NCBI RefSeq assembly: GCF_009299795.1
Contig: NZ_VIGP01000009.1
Span: 1-49,084, forward strand
DNA from: Brachybacterium subflavum
Lineage (GTDB): Bacteria; Actinomycetota; Actinomycetes; Actinomycetales; Dermabacteraceae
Reading direction: 5' to 3'
DNA: 49,084 nt
Within the stretch, counting starts at the first letter, position 1. Each line of letters begins with the position of its first letter. Position numbers and translations under genes: made by a program. The notes beneath the pieces are model-generated. The model worked only from the letters and a program-made list of their open reading frames with translations. It was not told the DNA's origin and searched no databases. Shown here piece by piece: positions 1-7,015 of this stretch.

Positions 1-543
1 CTGTGCTGGTTCCACCACGCCATGAAGACCGCCGGAACCCTCGACCCCACCCGCATCGAAGCCGACACCTCACCCACCGGGCGTGGCGGGACAGTGTGGG
101 AGATCGAGGAACGCATCCGCGTGTTCCGTGAAGACGACACCGACCTCCTCACCCCGCAGGCCGTCGCCCAGCTCAACGCTGTCGAGGACGCTATGCGACG
201 CAGGCGCGACGAGTTCGCGTGGCGGCGAGACTCAGCTGAGGCCCCGAAGCGCTCAGCCAACGCGGCCGACCCGTCCGCCAGCCCGGATCCCGAGAACCTC
301 GACTCGCCCTGGCCGATCCGCCCCGGGCCACCGGACCCCTGGCCCCGCGTGGACATGGACCGCGCGGGTGCCTCGGACGAGGAAGAGGTCCCTGTCGAGA
401 AACCCGCCGGCCGCCGCTGGCAAGGAAGACCCCCCCACGGTCCCGTATGCCAATGCGGACGCCCCATACCCATCCTCGAACGGCCACCAGACCCCGACCC
501 CGAACCACCACCGAAACGAGACCCGGGCCCACCACCCTTCTGA
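1..543 (+). CDS. HNH endonuclease, C-terminal part (cut by window edge)
   Basis: Reading frame 1 is open from the first base and begins LCWFHHAMK, which matches the end of an HNH nuclease core (the usual NLxLLCWFHH motif seen in actinobacterial DUF222/HNH proteins). The gene therefore starts upstream of the window and only about 180 C-terminal residues are visible. After the HNH remnant the tail is acidic and then strongly proline-rich (PDPDPEPPPKRDPGPPPF at the end), as is common for the poorly conserved tails of this family. Predicted role is a nuclease, often carried in several copies per actinobacterial genome; the real function is unknown. A perfect hairpin at 589-620 probably ends the transcript. 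The internal ATG at 22 is not the true start. Confidence 0.75.
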   Translation: MCWFHHAMKTAGTLDPTRIEADTSPTGRGGTVWEIEERIRVFREDDTDLLTPQAVAQLNAVEDAMRRRRDEFAWRRDSAEAPKRSANAADPSASPDPENLDSPWPIRPGPPDPWPRVDMDRAGASDEEEVPVEKPAGRRWQGRPPHGPVCQCGRPIPILERPPDPDPEPPPKRDPGPPPF

Positions 544-588
544 GCCCGAGCGCTGGACCGGCCCGCCACCCGAAGCGCCACCCTCGCC

Positions 589-620
589 TGTAGAGGGGCA
601 CGCCACCGTGCCCCTCTACA
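589..620 (+). terminator. Perfect 14-bp hairpin after HNH gene
   Basis: TGTAGAGGGGCACG (589-602) is followed by the loop CCAC and its exact reverse complement (607-620). It lies 46 bases after the stop codon of the HNH gene and before the HIT gene. There is no T tract, so it is either a hairpin terminator of the GC-rich actinobacterial kind or an extragenic palindrome. Confidence 0.6.
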
Positions 621-673
621 CGCACGCCCGAAAGCCTTTGACGCGATGTGCGATCTCGTGGGGGATCGGCCGC

Positions 674-1099
674 ATGGTCCATGGATATCCATCGCCGAAT
701 GAGGAGGCCCCGAATTCCGTCTTCCCCGGTGTGCCCGCAGAAGAGCGGGTCACGCAGAACGATCTCGCCTTCGCACTTCGAGATGCGAACCCTGTGCCCC
801 CTGGCCACACGCTCGTGACCCCCTTCCGTCTCATCACGACGTGGTTCGAAGCTGAGACGGACGAGTGGCGAGCGGCGTGGGAGCTCGTCGGTCGCTGCAA
901 GGACGAGCTCGATGATCGTCTCGCTCCCGACGGATGCAACGTCGGCTTCAACGCGGGCAGGGCGGCGGGGCAGACGGTGCCGCATGCCCACATCCGTGTG
1001 ATCCCGCGCTTCCTCGGAGATGTCCAGAACCCGGTCGGGGGAGACCGGCATGCCGTGGTGGGCCACGGCTACTACGAGCGACCCGGTGGCATCGACTGA
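674..1099 (+). CDS. HIT family hydrolase
   Basis: A 141-aa protein of the histidine triad superfamily, nucleotide hydrolases or transferases such as Ap4A hydrolase. The family signature is clear: NDLAFALRDANPVPPGHTLV near the N-terminus, DGCNVGFNAGRAAGQTVPHAHIRVIPR in the C-terminal half, then the GDVQNPVGG stretch. In the triad itself the third histidine of HxHxH is arginine (HAHIR), while the central catalytic His is kept; similar variants occur in some HIT subgroups. No N-terminal CxxC zinc motif is present. ATG 674 is the first usable start in the frame; I see no strong ribosome binding site directly upstream, so the start is uncertain. It is transcribed towards the Rossmann-fold gene on the opposite strand. 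Confidence 0.8.
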   Translation: MVHGYPSPNEEAPNSVFPGVPAEERVTQNDLAFALRDANPVPPGHTLVTPFRLITTWFEAETDEWRAAWELVGRCKDELDDRLAPDGCNVGFNAGRAAGQTVPHAHIRVIPRFLGDVQNPVGGDRHAVVGHGYYERPGGID

Positions 1100-1153
1100 C
1101 CTGTCTCAAGGGGCCAGTTCTCATATGAACGCTCGATCAATTCCGTGACCTGT

Positions 1154-1181
1154 GTGGGCAGGCACGTGGGTCGCTGCCCAC
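1154..1181. terminator. Possible bidirectional hairpin
   Basis: GTGGGCAG (1154-1161) pairs with CTGCCCAC (1174-1181) across a 12-base loop. It sits in the 178-base gap between two convergent genes. There is no T tract and the stem is short, so this is only suggestive. Confidence 0.35.
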
Positions 1182-1277
1182 GCAGCAGTCCGGCGGAGTG
1201 CCTCCTTCCTGGTCGGGGAGATCAGAGCATGCTCCGATCGGAGCCGTACGACGGGCCTGGTCAAGCCCGGCGACCGG

Positions 1278-2159
1278 TCACGCCTGGAGGTGTTCCAGGT
1301 CTTCGAGCAGGCTCGCGTGGGTGGGCCGCCAGCCGAGCACCGTGCGTGTGTGCAGGCTCGATGCGGGCTGGTCCATCGCGAAGATCGGCCCGAACGGCCC
1401 GTAGAAGGACTCGTCGACGGACTCGACGGGAAGCCCCAGGCGTCGACCGATGACGGCGGCGATATCTCGGGCGCGGTCCCCCTCGTCGGCGACGGCGTGC
1501 CAGGCCGTACCGGCGGGAGCGGACTCGAGCGCGAGGCGGAACAGCGCTGCCGCGTCGAGGGCATGGACAGCAGGCCAGCGCTGGCTTCCGTCTCCGATGT
1601 ATCCGACCACGCCCGCCCGGCGTGCCTCCTGAGCGACCAGGCCTGCGAACCCGCCTCCGCCGTTGTTGTGGACGGTGCGCGGCATCCGAACGGCGCTGGC
1701 GCGAACGTTCCGCGACGCCAGTGCCAGCAACGCGTTGACGGACCGCGCGCGCCCGGCCACGGGTCCTTCGAGCGGCAGCGGATCTGCTTCGACGGAGGCG
1801 CGCCTCGGGACCCAGGGCGTGCCGGAGACCGTGACGATGGGGCGCCCTGATCCCAGCAGCGCCTCGCCCAGCGCCGCCATGGCGGCGCGTTCCTCGGCGA
1901 TGGCGGCAGCAAGCCCGTCATCGGTGCCGTAGTCGGGGCTGAAGGCCAGGCTGATCACGCCATCGCCCCGGGAGGCGGCCGATCGCAAAAGGTCGATGTC
2001 CGCGATGGAACCGCGCAGAACTCGCGCACCCGCATTCTGCAGAGTCTGGTCGGAGGCGTCCGAGCGGGCGAGTGCCAGCACGGTGTGTCCGGCAGCGATG
2101 AGCTCTGATACGACGGCGGATCCGATGGTTCCGGTGCCGCCGGTCAGGAAGACATCCGT
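1278..2159 (-). CDS. NAD(P)-binding Rossmann-fold oxidoreductase (epimerase/SDR-like)
   Basis: The protein opens with VFLTGGTGTIGSAVVSELIAAGH, the dinucleotide-binding motif of atypical/extended SDR proteins, and runs about 293 residues, normal for NAD-dependent epimerase/dehydratase homologues. Later motifs include ASAVRMPRTVH, VHALDAAALFRLALE and a C-terminal LGWRPTHASLLEDL, typical of the family. The substrate cannot be told. The start is odd: a good Shine-Dalgarno run (GAGGAGAG) lies just upstream of ACG-GAT-GTC, so translation may begin at an ACG codon (2159-2157), where homologues usually have ATG. The only in-frame ATG (2195) lies inside an operator palindrome without a ribosome binding site. 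Two palindromes at 2176-2231 suggest repression by a TetR/MarR-like protein not encoded next to it. Confidence 0.75.
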   Translation of the reverse strand, partial: TDVFLTGGTGTIGSAVVSELIAAGHTVLALARSDASDQTLQNAGARVLRGSIADIDLLRSAASRGDGVISLAFSPDYGTDDGLAAAIAEERAAMAALGEALLGSGRPIVTVSGTPWVPRRASVEADPLPLEGPVAGRARSVNALLALASRNVRASAVRMPRTVHNNGGGGFAGLVAQEARRAGVVGYIGDGSQRWPAVHALDAAALFRLALESAPAGTAWHAVADEGDRARDIAAVIGRRLGLPVESVDESFYGPFGPIFAMDQPASSLHTRTVLGWRPTHASLLEDLEHLQA

Positions 2160-2175
2160 GGGTTCTCTCCTCGAG

Positions 2176-2231
2176 TGATGGGACAGGTGTCGCATCACCG
2201 TAGCAGAGCGATGCGACACCTGTTGCATCAG
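2176..2231. promoter_or_regulatory. Tandem palindromic operators upstream of the 1278-2159 gene
   Basis: Two imperfect palindromes share the half-site GATGCGACA. Box 1 is GATGGGACAGGTGTCGCATC (2177-2196) and box 2 is GATGCGACACCTGTTGCATC (2210-2229). Each is symmetric at 8 of 10 positions per half, and their centres are 33 bp apart, about three helical turns. The boxes are also inverted relative to each other: CAGGTGTCGCAT at 2184-2195 is exactly complementary to 2211-2222. This looks like a two-site operator for a dimeric TetR/MarR-type repressor. No regulator gene lies next to it. Confidence 0.65.
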
Positions 2232-2605
2232 AATTTCGTGTTCGTCACGGCGCCGCGATGGGAGCCCGGTGCTCGGGAGCGTCTCGTGGTCGCTGCCGTC
2301 GCCGCCGGCCCCTTCGGCTCGTCGCAGAGTGCCTCGCACTCGCCTCGGGGCCGCGGCAGCCGTGGACGACTCTCCGGCTCGCGCGCGAGGTCGCCGAACC
2401 CTCTGCGCAGCTCGCGGGCGAGCGCAACGCCGACCGGGCATCCGCCTCCTGCATAACGGCGGCCGTGAAGCGCATCTATGCCGCGATGACCAGGCTGAGG
2501 TGACACGCATGCGGCATGCGCCGGCGAACAGCGACAGGATCATCGCTGTCCTTCAGCTGCGCGGGCGCCGTGGGCGCATCGCCGCGCAGGAGCTGACGAC
2601 AGGGG
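2232..2605. other. Intergenic stretch, no convincing gene
   Basis: About 370 bases between the operator pair and tRNA-Leu. Several short open frames exist on both strands but none combines a start, a ribosome binding site and recognisable protein sequence. A minus-strand frame near 2260-2440 encodes CPVGVALARELRRGFGDLAR with GC-rich third positions, so a decayed gene cannot be excluded. Confidence 0.4.
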
Positions 2606-2687
2606 TGCGCGAGGCGGGACTCGAACCCGCACGCCCTCGGGCACTGGAACCTAAATCCAGCGCGTCTGCCAGTTCCGCCACTCGCGC
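2606..2687 (-). tRNA. tRNA-Leu (UAG anticodon)
   Basis: Read on the minus strand it begins GCGCGAGTGGCGGAACTGG and ends with GCGGGTTCGAGTCCCGC, CTCGCGC and discriminator A. The acceptor stem GCGCGAG/CTCGCGC is perfect. The anticodon loop TTTAGGT between CTGGA and TCCAG gives TAG (leucine). The long variable arm fits a class II leucine tRNA (82 nt). The CCA end is not encoded. Confidence 0.95.
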
Positions 2688-2774
2688 GCCGCACCAGAGT
2701 AGCGGTCCGGACGCGGCAGCTCCGTGCGCACGATACGATCGGAACCGTCAGCACCCGACGACCCGGAGGCAGCC

Positions 2775-2948
2775 GTGGCCAAGAAGAACAAGGTGTCCCT
2801 GGAGGACATGCGCCAGGAGGCGACGAGGCGCCAGGACAACCTGGCCTCGGACATCGACGAGCTCGTGGACCGCGTGAACCCCAAGAACGCCGTCGCCCGC
2901 TGGGCCAACGAAGCCGTCAGCACCGCGAAGGGCCTCTTCCGCCGCTGA
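2775..2948 (+). CDS. DUF3618-like small protein
   Basis: A 57-aa protein beginning (M)AKKNKVSLEDMRQEATRRQ with DNLASDIDELVDRVNPKNA following. This resembles DUF3618 proteins of actinobacteria, small helical proteins whose conserved part is a tandem of an R-x-x-L-A-x-x-I/V-D-x-L motif and a following alanine-rich helix. The GTG start at 2775 is chosen because GGAGG lies 7 bases upstream (2765-2769 region); the longer frame back to 2724 has no ribosome binding site. No signal peptide or membrane segment is evident. A strong hairpin follows at 2966-3001. Function unknown. Confidence 0.7.
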   Translation: MAKKNKVSLEDMRQEATRRQDNLASDIDELVDRVNPKNAVARWANEAVSTAKGLFRR

Positions 2949-2965
2949 CCCGCAGCACACCGTCT

Positions 2966-3001
2966 CGCCCCCGGCGCGGATCGCTCCGCGAACCGGGGGC
3001 G
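2966..3001. terminator. Strong nested hairpin, probably bidirectional
   Basis: Outer arms CGCCCCCGG (2966-2974) and CCGGGGGCG (2993-3001) enclose inner arms CGCGGA/TCCGCG. It lies between the convergent DUF3618 and YchJ-like genes and can serve both. Confidence 0.7.
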
Positions 3002-3057
3002 AACTGCGTCCGAGGCTCCTCGAGCGCAGACGCGGCGCGCACGCGGCGGAGGTCCGC

Positions 3058-3474
3058 TCAGTCGCGGATCTCCCCGTCGACATAGACCCAGCCCGGCGCC
3101 GCCCCCACGCGGCGGAATCGCGAGCGCTCGTGCAGACGCACCTTGCCCGCGCTCCCGCGCGCGATGGCCACGAATTCCACGATGCCCTCCGCATCGTCGG
3201 GCCCGCCGCCGACCACGTCGAGGATCCGCAGCTTCTGCCAGCGCAGGTCCTCGTCCGACGACTCGAGCTCTGAAGCGGACGGGCGGTGCGCCGCATCCCA
3301 GCTGCGCCGCAGGTGAGCGGTGTCCCCGAGAGCGAAGGCCGTGAAGCGCGAGCGCATCAGCGCCTCAGCCGTCGGCGCCCCGCGATCCCCGGAGACGATC
3401 GGTCCGCAGCACGCGGCGAGCGCCTCCCCGCTCCCGCAGGGGCAGGGCGCCCCGGCCGGCACGGTGGGAGGCAT
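3058..3474 (-). CDS. YchJ/UPF0225 family protein with SEC-C motif
   Basis: A 138-aa protein. The N-terminal CPCGSGEALAACCGP (from about residue 11) is the SEC-C zinc-binding motif (CxCxSGxxxxxCC). It is followed by TAEALMRSRFTAFALGD, RRSWDAAHRPS and WQKLRILDVVGGG with a C-terminal VEFVAIARGS domain, the layout of YchJ/UPF0225 proteins (NTF2-like fold). The biochemical role of this family is not established. ATG 3474 places the SEC-C motif at the normal distance from the N-terminus; there is no Shine-Dalgarno sequence directly before it, so a leaderless or weak start is likely. Confidence 0.85.
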   Translation of the reverse strand: MPPTVPAGAPCPCGSGEALAACCGPIVSGDRGAPTAEALMRSRFTAFALGDTAHLRRSWDAAHRPSASELESSDEDLRWQKLRILDVVGGGPDDAEGIVEFVAIARGSAGKVRLHERSRFRRVGAAPGWVYVDGEIRD

Positions 3475-3591
3475 GGAGGAGTCAGGGGATATGGGTGAGC
3501 GGGGAGCCACCCGATCAGTATCCCGTGCTCGCGTCCCTCCCGCTCTCCCGTCACGGACTGAGCCGTCGTCGTGGCCCGGCCGCCTGCGAGG

Positions 3592-3744
3592 ATGACGACC
3601 ACGACCTCGCAGCAACCGGCCCGCTCCCTGCCCGTCGGCCTCTCCATCAGCGCCGATGCTCCCGACGTCGAGGAGTACGTGCGACACCCCGACCCCACTG
3701 AACCCCACCTCAACGACTTGCCTCCCGCAAGCCGCTTGACATAG
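3592..3744 (+). CDS. Candidate 50-aa leader peptide or small protein
   Basis: ATG 3592 opens a 50-codon frame (MTTTTSQQPARSLPVGLS... ending PPASRLT) that stops at TAG 3742-3744. GC is strongly favoured at third positions over most of its length, as in the real genes here. A short GAGG lies immediately before the ATG. Its stop codon overlaps the ribosome binding site TAGGAG of the acetyltransferase gene, so translation of the two could be coupled. No domain is recognised. It could be a genuine small protein, a leader peptide or a chance frame. Confidence 0.4.
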   Translation: MTTTTSQQPARSLPVGLSISADAPDVEEYVRHPDPTEPHLNDLPPASRLT

Positions 3745-3753
3745 GAGATGCCC

Positions 3754-4338
3754 ATGCAGCCCTTCGCCGTCGACCCCGATGACACCCGCAGCCAGCTCGA
3801 GCGCATGCTCGACGGCGACTGGTACATCGCCGACGACCCCGACATCCAGCGGCAGTTCCGCCGCGCGCTGCGCGAGACCGCCCGCTTCAACGACGTCTAC
3901 GCCCAGGATCCCGACGCCTCCCAGGGCATCCTCGGCGGCCTGCTCGGAGGCCTGGGCGAGCGCGCTCACGTGCGGGCGCCCCTGCGCGTCGACTACGGCA
4001 GTCGCCTGTTCATCGGCGCCGGCACCTTCGTGAACTTCGGGCTCGTCGCCCTCGACGTCGTCGAGGTCCGCATCGGCGAGCGCTGCCAGCTGGGGCCGAA
4101 CATCCAGCTGCTCACCCCGATCCACCCGCTCGAGCGCGAGGCCCGCGCCCAGGGCTGGGAGGCCGCAGAGCCGATCACGCTCGAGGACGAGGTGTGGCTG
4201 GGCGGCGGCGTCATCGTCTGCCCCGGTGTCACCATCGGCGCGGGATCCGTGATCGGCGCGGGCTCTGTCGTGACCTCCGACGTGCCGCCCGGCGTCCTCG
4301 CCGTGGGGAGCCCCGCACGGGTGGTCCGCGAGCTCTGA
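3754..4338 (+). CDS. Maltose/galactoside O-acetyltransferase-like hexapeptide protein
   Basis: A 194-aa left-handed beta-helix acetyltransferase that moves an acetyl group from acetyl-CoA to a sugar hydroxyl. The N-terminal helical mac domain is present (DGDWYIADDPDIQRQFRRAL), followed by hexapeptide turns: YGSRLFIGAGTFVNFGL, IGERCQLGPNIQLLTPIHPLE (catalytic His in PIHPL), LEDEVWLGGGVIVCPGVTIG and GAGSVIGAGSVVTSDVPPGVLAVGSPARV. Length matches Maa/LacA enzymes. I choose ATG 3754 over the in-frame ATG 3748 because AGGAG ends directly before 3748, leaving 6 bases to 3754. The sugar substrate is unknown. The SDR gene follows 69 bases later on the same strand. Confidence 0.88.
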   Translation: MQPFAVDPDDTRSQLERMLDGDWYIADDPDIQRQFRRALRETARFNDVYAQDPDASQGILGGLLGGLGERAHVRAPLRVDYGSRLFIGAGTFVNFGLVALDVVEVRIGERCQLGPNIQLLTPIHPLEREARAQGWEAAEPITLEDEVWLGGGVIVCPGVTIGAGSVIGAGSVVTSDVPPGVLAVGSPARVVREL

Positions 4339-4407
4339 GCGTCCGGTAGCCTCGGGGCGATGCCGGTCGCGCGCCGGCGACCCCGACCCCATCGAAGGAG
4401 CAGCACC

Positions 4408-5172
4408 ATGTCGTCGACGTCCCTCGCAGGCAAGACCGCCGTCATCACCGGATCCTCGCGCGGCGTCGGCGCGGACACGGCGAAGCTGCTCGCCGCCCAG
4501 GGTGCGAACGTGGTCGTCAACTACCGCCAGAAGGCGCCGCGCGCCACCAAGGTCGTCAAGGAGATCGAGGAGGCCGGAGGCCGCGCGATCGCCGTCGGCG
4601 CCGACCTCACCGAGCCCGAGGACGTGCGCGGTCTCATGCGCGCGGCCGTCGACACCTTCGGCAGCCTCGACGTGCTGGTCCTCAACGCCTCCGGCGGCAT
4701 GGAGGCCGACCTCGGCGAGGACTACGCGATGCGCCTGAACCGCGACGCGCAGCTGGACGCCCTGCTCGCCGGCACCGAGCTCATGACCGACGGCGGCCGC
4801 GTCGTCTTCGTGACCAGCCACCAGGCCCACTTCATCCGCGACGTCGAGACCATGGACCAGTACGTCGCGGTGGCGCTGTCCAAGCGCGCCGGCGAGGACG
4901 CCCTGGTCGAGCGCATCCCCGAGCTCGAGGCCAAGGGCATCGACCTCGTCGTCGTCTCGGGCGACATGATCGAGGGCACGGTCACCGCGACCCTGCTGAA
5001 CCGCGCCGAGCCCGGCGCTCTGGACGCGCGCCGCGAGGCCGCCGGCCGCCTGTACTCGGTCGCCGAGTTCGCGGCCGAGGTCGCGAAGATGGCCACGGCC
5101 GACGTGAAGACCGGGCACGTGGAGCTCGTCGGCGGCGCCGAGGACTTCCTGGCCCAGTCCGCGGACTCCTGA
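4408..5172 (+). CDS. SDR family protein with altered active site
   Basis: A 254-aa short-chain dehydrogenase/reductase. The cofactor motif TGSSRGVG is near residue 10 and LVLNASGG takes the place of the usual NNAG. The catalytic Ser is present in VVFVTSHQAHF, but the YxxxK pair is not in register: the sequence is YVAVALSK, leaving Val four residues before the Lys where Tyr is expected. I recall this arrangement (SHQAHF, LSKRAGEDAL, VVVSGDMIEGT) as conserved in a subgroup of actinobacterial SDRs, so it is probably not damage. The start ATG 4408 has AAGGAG 7 bases upstream. Reaction unknown. The next gene may overlap its stop codon. Confidence 0.85.
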   Translation: MSSTSLAGKTAVITGSSRGVGADTAKLLAAQGANVVVNYRQKAPRATKVVKEIEEAGGRAIAVGADLTEPEDVRGLMRAAVDTFGSLDVLVLNASGGMEADLGEDYAMRLNRDAQLDALLAGTELMTDGGRVVFVTSHQAHFIRDVETMDQYVAVALSKRAGEDALVERIPELEAKGIDLVVVSGDMIEGTVTATLLNRAEPGALDARREAAGRLYSVAEFAAEVAKMATADVKTGHVELVGGAEDFLAQSADS

Positions 5173-5285
5173 GCGAGGACACCACGCCGCCCGCATCCCG
5201 GGATCCCGCCGCGCCCCGCGGCGAGACCGCCCCGCACGAGCGCTCCCCGCACGAGCATCCCCCACGCCGGTTCGAGCCGCTGCCC

Positions 5286-6008
5286 GTGCTCCGGTCGCTG
5301 GCGCTCGTCGCGGTGGTGCTGCTCATGGTGTGGCTCGCCCTCACCGTGCGCCTGCCCTCGCTGGACGTCCTCCAGCAGCGGCTCGAGGACTACGGCTGGG
5401 CGGCCTTCCTGGTCTTCGCCCTGCTCTACGCCGTCGTCGCGCTGACGCCGATCCCGGTGACGATCATGGCGGTCGCGGGCGGCATGCTCTTCGGCGTGCT
5501 CGAGGGCGGTGTGCTCTCGATCGCCGGGGTGATGCTGGGCTGCTGGGGCGCATACTGGGTCGCCCGGCTGCTGGGCCGCGGCGTCGTCGGGAAGATCCTG
5601 GGCAGCCATTCCCGCACCGTCGGCGACCGGCTCGAGAACGGCGGCTTCGCCGCGGTCTTCCTCCTGCGGGTGATGCCGGGCCTGCCCTACTGGCCGGTGA
5701 ACTACGGGGCGGGCGCCTTCGGCATCACCCAGCGCGAGTTCCTCACCGCCTCGCTCATCGCCTGCATCCCCGGCCAGGTCTCCCTGGTCGCGATCGGGGC
5801 CTTCCTCGCTGACCCGGGAATCATGATCGGCGTCGTCCTCGCCGTGTCGTGGGCGGTCGTGATCGTGATGACGATCTGGGGCTACCGCGCCTTCCGCGGC
5901 ACCGCCCGTCGGCCCCTGCCCGGGTCCCGGCCCCACGGCGAAGGACGCCGGACAGGGGCAGACGGGAGCGACGCGGACCCCGGGGACGTCGCGGACGACC
6001 AGGCCTGA
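5286..6008 (+). CDS. TVP38/TMEM64 (VTT/DedA-like) membrane protein
   Basis: A polytopic inner-membrane protein. Hydrophobic stretches begin at LRSLALVAVVLLMVWLALTV, and the VTT domain follows with ALTPIPVTIMAVAGGMLFG, GVMLGCWGAYWVARLLGR and the family motif RVMPGLPYWPVNYGAGAFGI. It ends in a short charged tail. VTT proteins are implicated in lipid scrambling or undecaprenyl-phosphate handling; the role here is inferred only from family. The GTG at 5286 is the first conventional start and has no ribosome binding site. The frame is open back to a CTG at 5169 overlapping the SDR stop as CTGA, giving an N-terminus MSEDTTPPASRD. That 39-residue extension is a plausible real start with a non-standard codon. 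Confidence 0.82.
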   Translation: MLRSLALVAVVLLMVWLALTVRLPSLDVLQQRLEDYGWAAFLVFALLYAVVALTPIPVTIMAVAGGMLFGVLEGGVLSIAGVMLGCWGAYWVARLLGRGVVGKILGSHSRTVGDRLENGGFAAVFLLRVMPGLPYWPVNYGAGAFGITQREFLTASLIACIPGQVSLVAIGAFLADPGIMIGVVLAVSWAVVIVMTIWGYRAFRGTARRPLPGSRPHGEGRRTGADGSDADPGDVADDQA

Positions 6009-6060
6009 CGCCCCCGCTGCGGATCGCGCGCCCCTCACGTCGCGGCGCGTCGTCCGGGCC

Positions 6061-6079
6061 GCCGGTCTTCCCGACCGGC
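6061..6079 (+). terminator. Possible terminator hairpin
   Basis: GCCGGTC (6061-6067) and GACCGGC (6073-6079) form a 7-bp stem with a 5-base loop between the VTT gene and the TetR-like gene. There is no T run. Further downstream TACGAT and TATTCT (6099-6116 area) could be -10 elements for the regulator. Confidence 0.35.
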
Positions 6080-6223
6080 CCCGCACGTGGAGCGGCCGTA
6101 CGATGACGTATTCTCTGCCGGTGGGGCGGATCGGACAGGTCGCCCAAATCGGACTCGCCCGGCCCGTCCCGGACGGAGCGAGCGGTCCGTCGGACCACCC
6201 GCAGGAGTGACGAGGGGAGACGC

Positions 6224-6994
6224 ATGGGGGAGCAGGGGACTCGCGTGCACGCGCGACGCGCCGGCGCCCTCCTGCCCGAGAGCAGGGATCCCATCGCCCA
6301 GCGGGTCCTGGACTCCGCGCGCGAGGTGCTCGCCCAGCAGCCAGGCTCGGCGGTGACCCTCGACGAGGTGATCAGTGCCGCGCGGGTCGAACCCGCCGGC
6401 GCACGTCGACTGTGGAGCTCCGACCAGGACCTCATGGTCGGGCTCATCGCCCGGGACCTGCTCGAGGCCGCTCGCCGCGTGTCACGCGCGCTGCGCGAGG
6501 ACCCCGGGCGCGCGCGGCCCGACCGGCTGTGCCTGCATCTGGTCGAGAGCCTGCGCTCGCGGGTCCTGGTGTGCGCGCTGCAGCGCGCCGACGGGGACCT
6601 CCTGGGCGACGCGGTCGACGACCTCCGCACGGTGCAGCTCACGCGGCAGCTCATGCCCGTGGGCCTGGTCGGCGAGATGGTCGGGATCTGGCGCGAGCAC
6701 GGACTGGTGTGCCTCGTGTGCGAGGCCGATCACCAGGCCTTCTCCCTGCAATGCCTTCTGCGCGGCTTCATGGACCCGCTGATGGCCGGCGTGCCGCTGC
6801 ACGGCTCGCATGCGCGGGACGACATCGCCACGGAGACCTTCGCCTCCGCCGTCGACCGCGTGCTGGGGCGGGGCCCGGCGAGCGACGGCCCACGCGGTGC
6901 CGTCGAGGCGGAGAGCCTCGCCGCCGCCTCGGCCGACGTGCGCCGTCTGCTCGCCGAGCGCACCGCGTCCGTGCACTCCCTGCTGGGGCTGTGA
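6224..6994 (+). CDS. TetR-like transcriptional regulator
   Basis: A 256-aa protein with an N-terminal helix-turn-helix of the TetR kind: IAQRVLDSAREVLAQQPGSAVTLDEVISAARVEPAGARRLWSS with the usual spacing, followed by LIARDLLEAARRV. The rest is an alpha-helical ligand domain, longer than average for TetR. GGAG/GGGGAG runs lie before the ATG at 6224. No divergent partner is present: the upstream gene runs in the same direction and the downstream gene is convergent, so its target is not obvious. The sensor domain is too divergent to name a ligand. Confidence 0.7.
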   Translation: MGEQGTRVHARRAGALLPESRDPIAQRVLDSAREVLAQQPGSAVTLDEVISAARVEPAGARRLWSSDQDLMVGLIARDLLEAARRVSRALREDPGRARPDRLCLHLVESLRSRVLVCALQRADGDLLGDAVDDLRTVQLTRQLMPVGLVGEMVGIWREHGLVCLVCEADHQAFSLQCLLRGFMDPLMAGVPLHGSHARDDIATETFASAVDRVLGRGPASDGPRGAVEAESLAAASADVRRLLAERTASVHSLLGL

Positions 6995-7015
6995 CCCGCC
7001 GGCCCCTGCCCTGCG

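Noticed and set aside
2228..2506. Minus-strand frame with CPVGVALARELRRGFGDLAR
   Set aside because: No start with a ribosome site and no recognised family. It might be a remnant of a regulator, but the support is too weak to call it.
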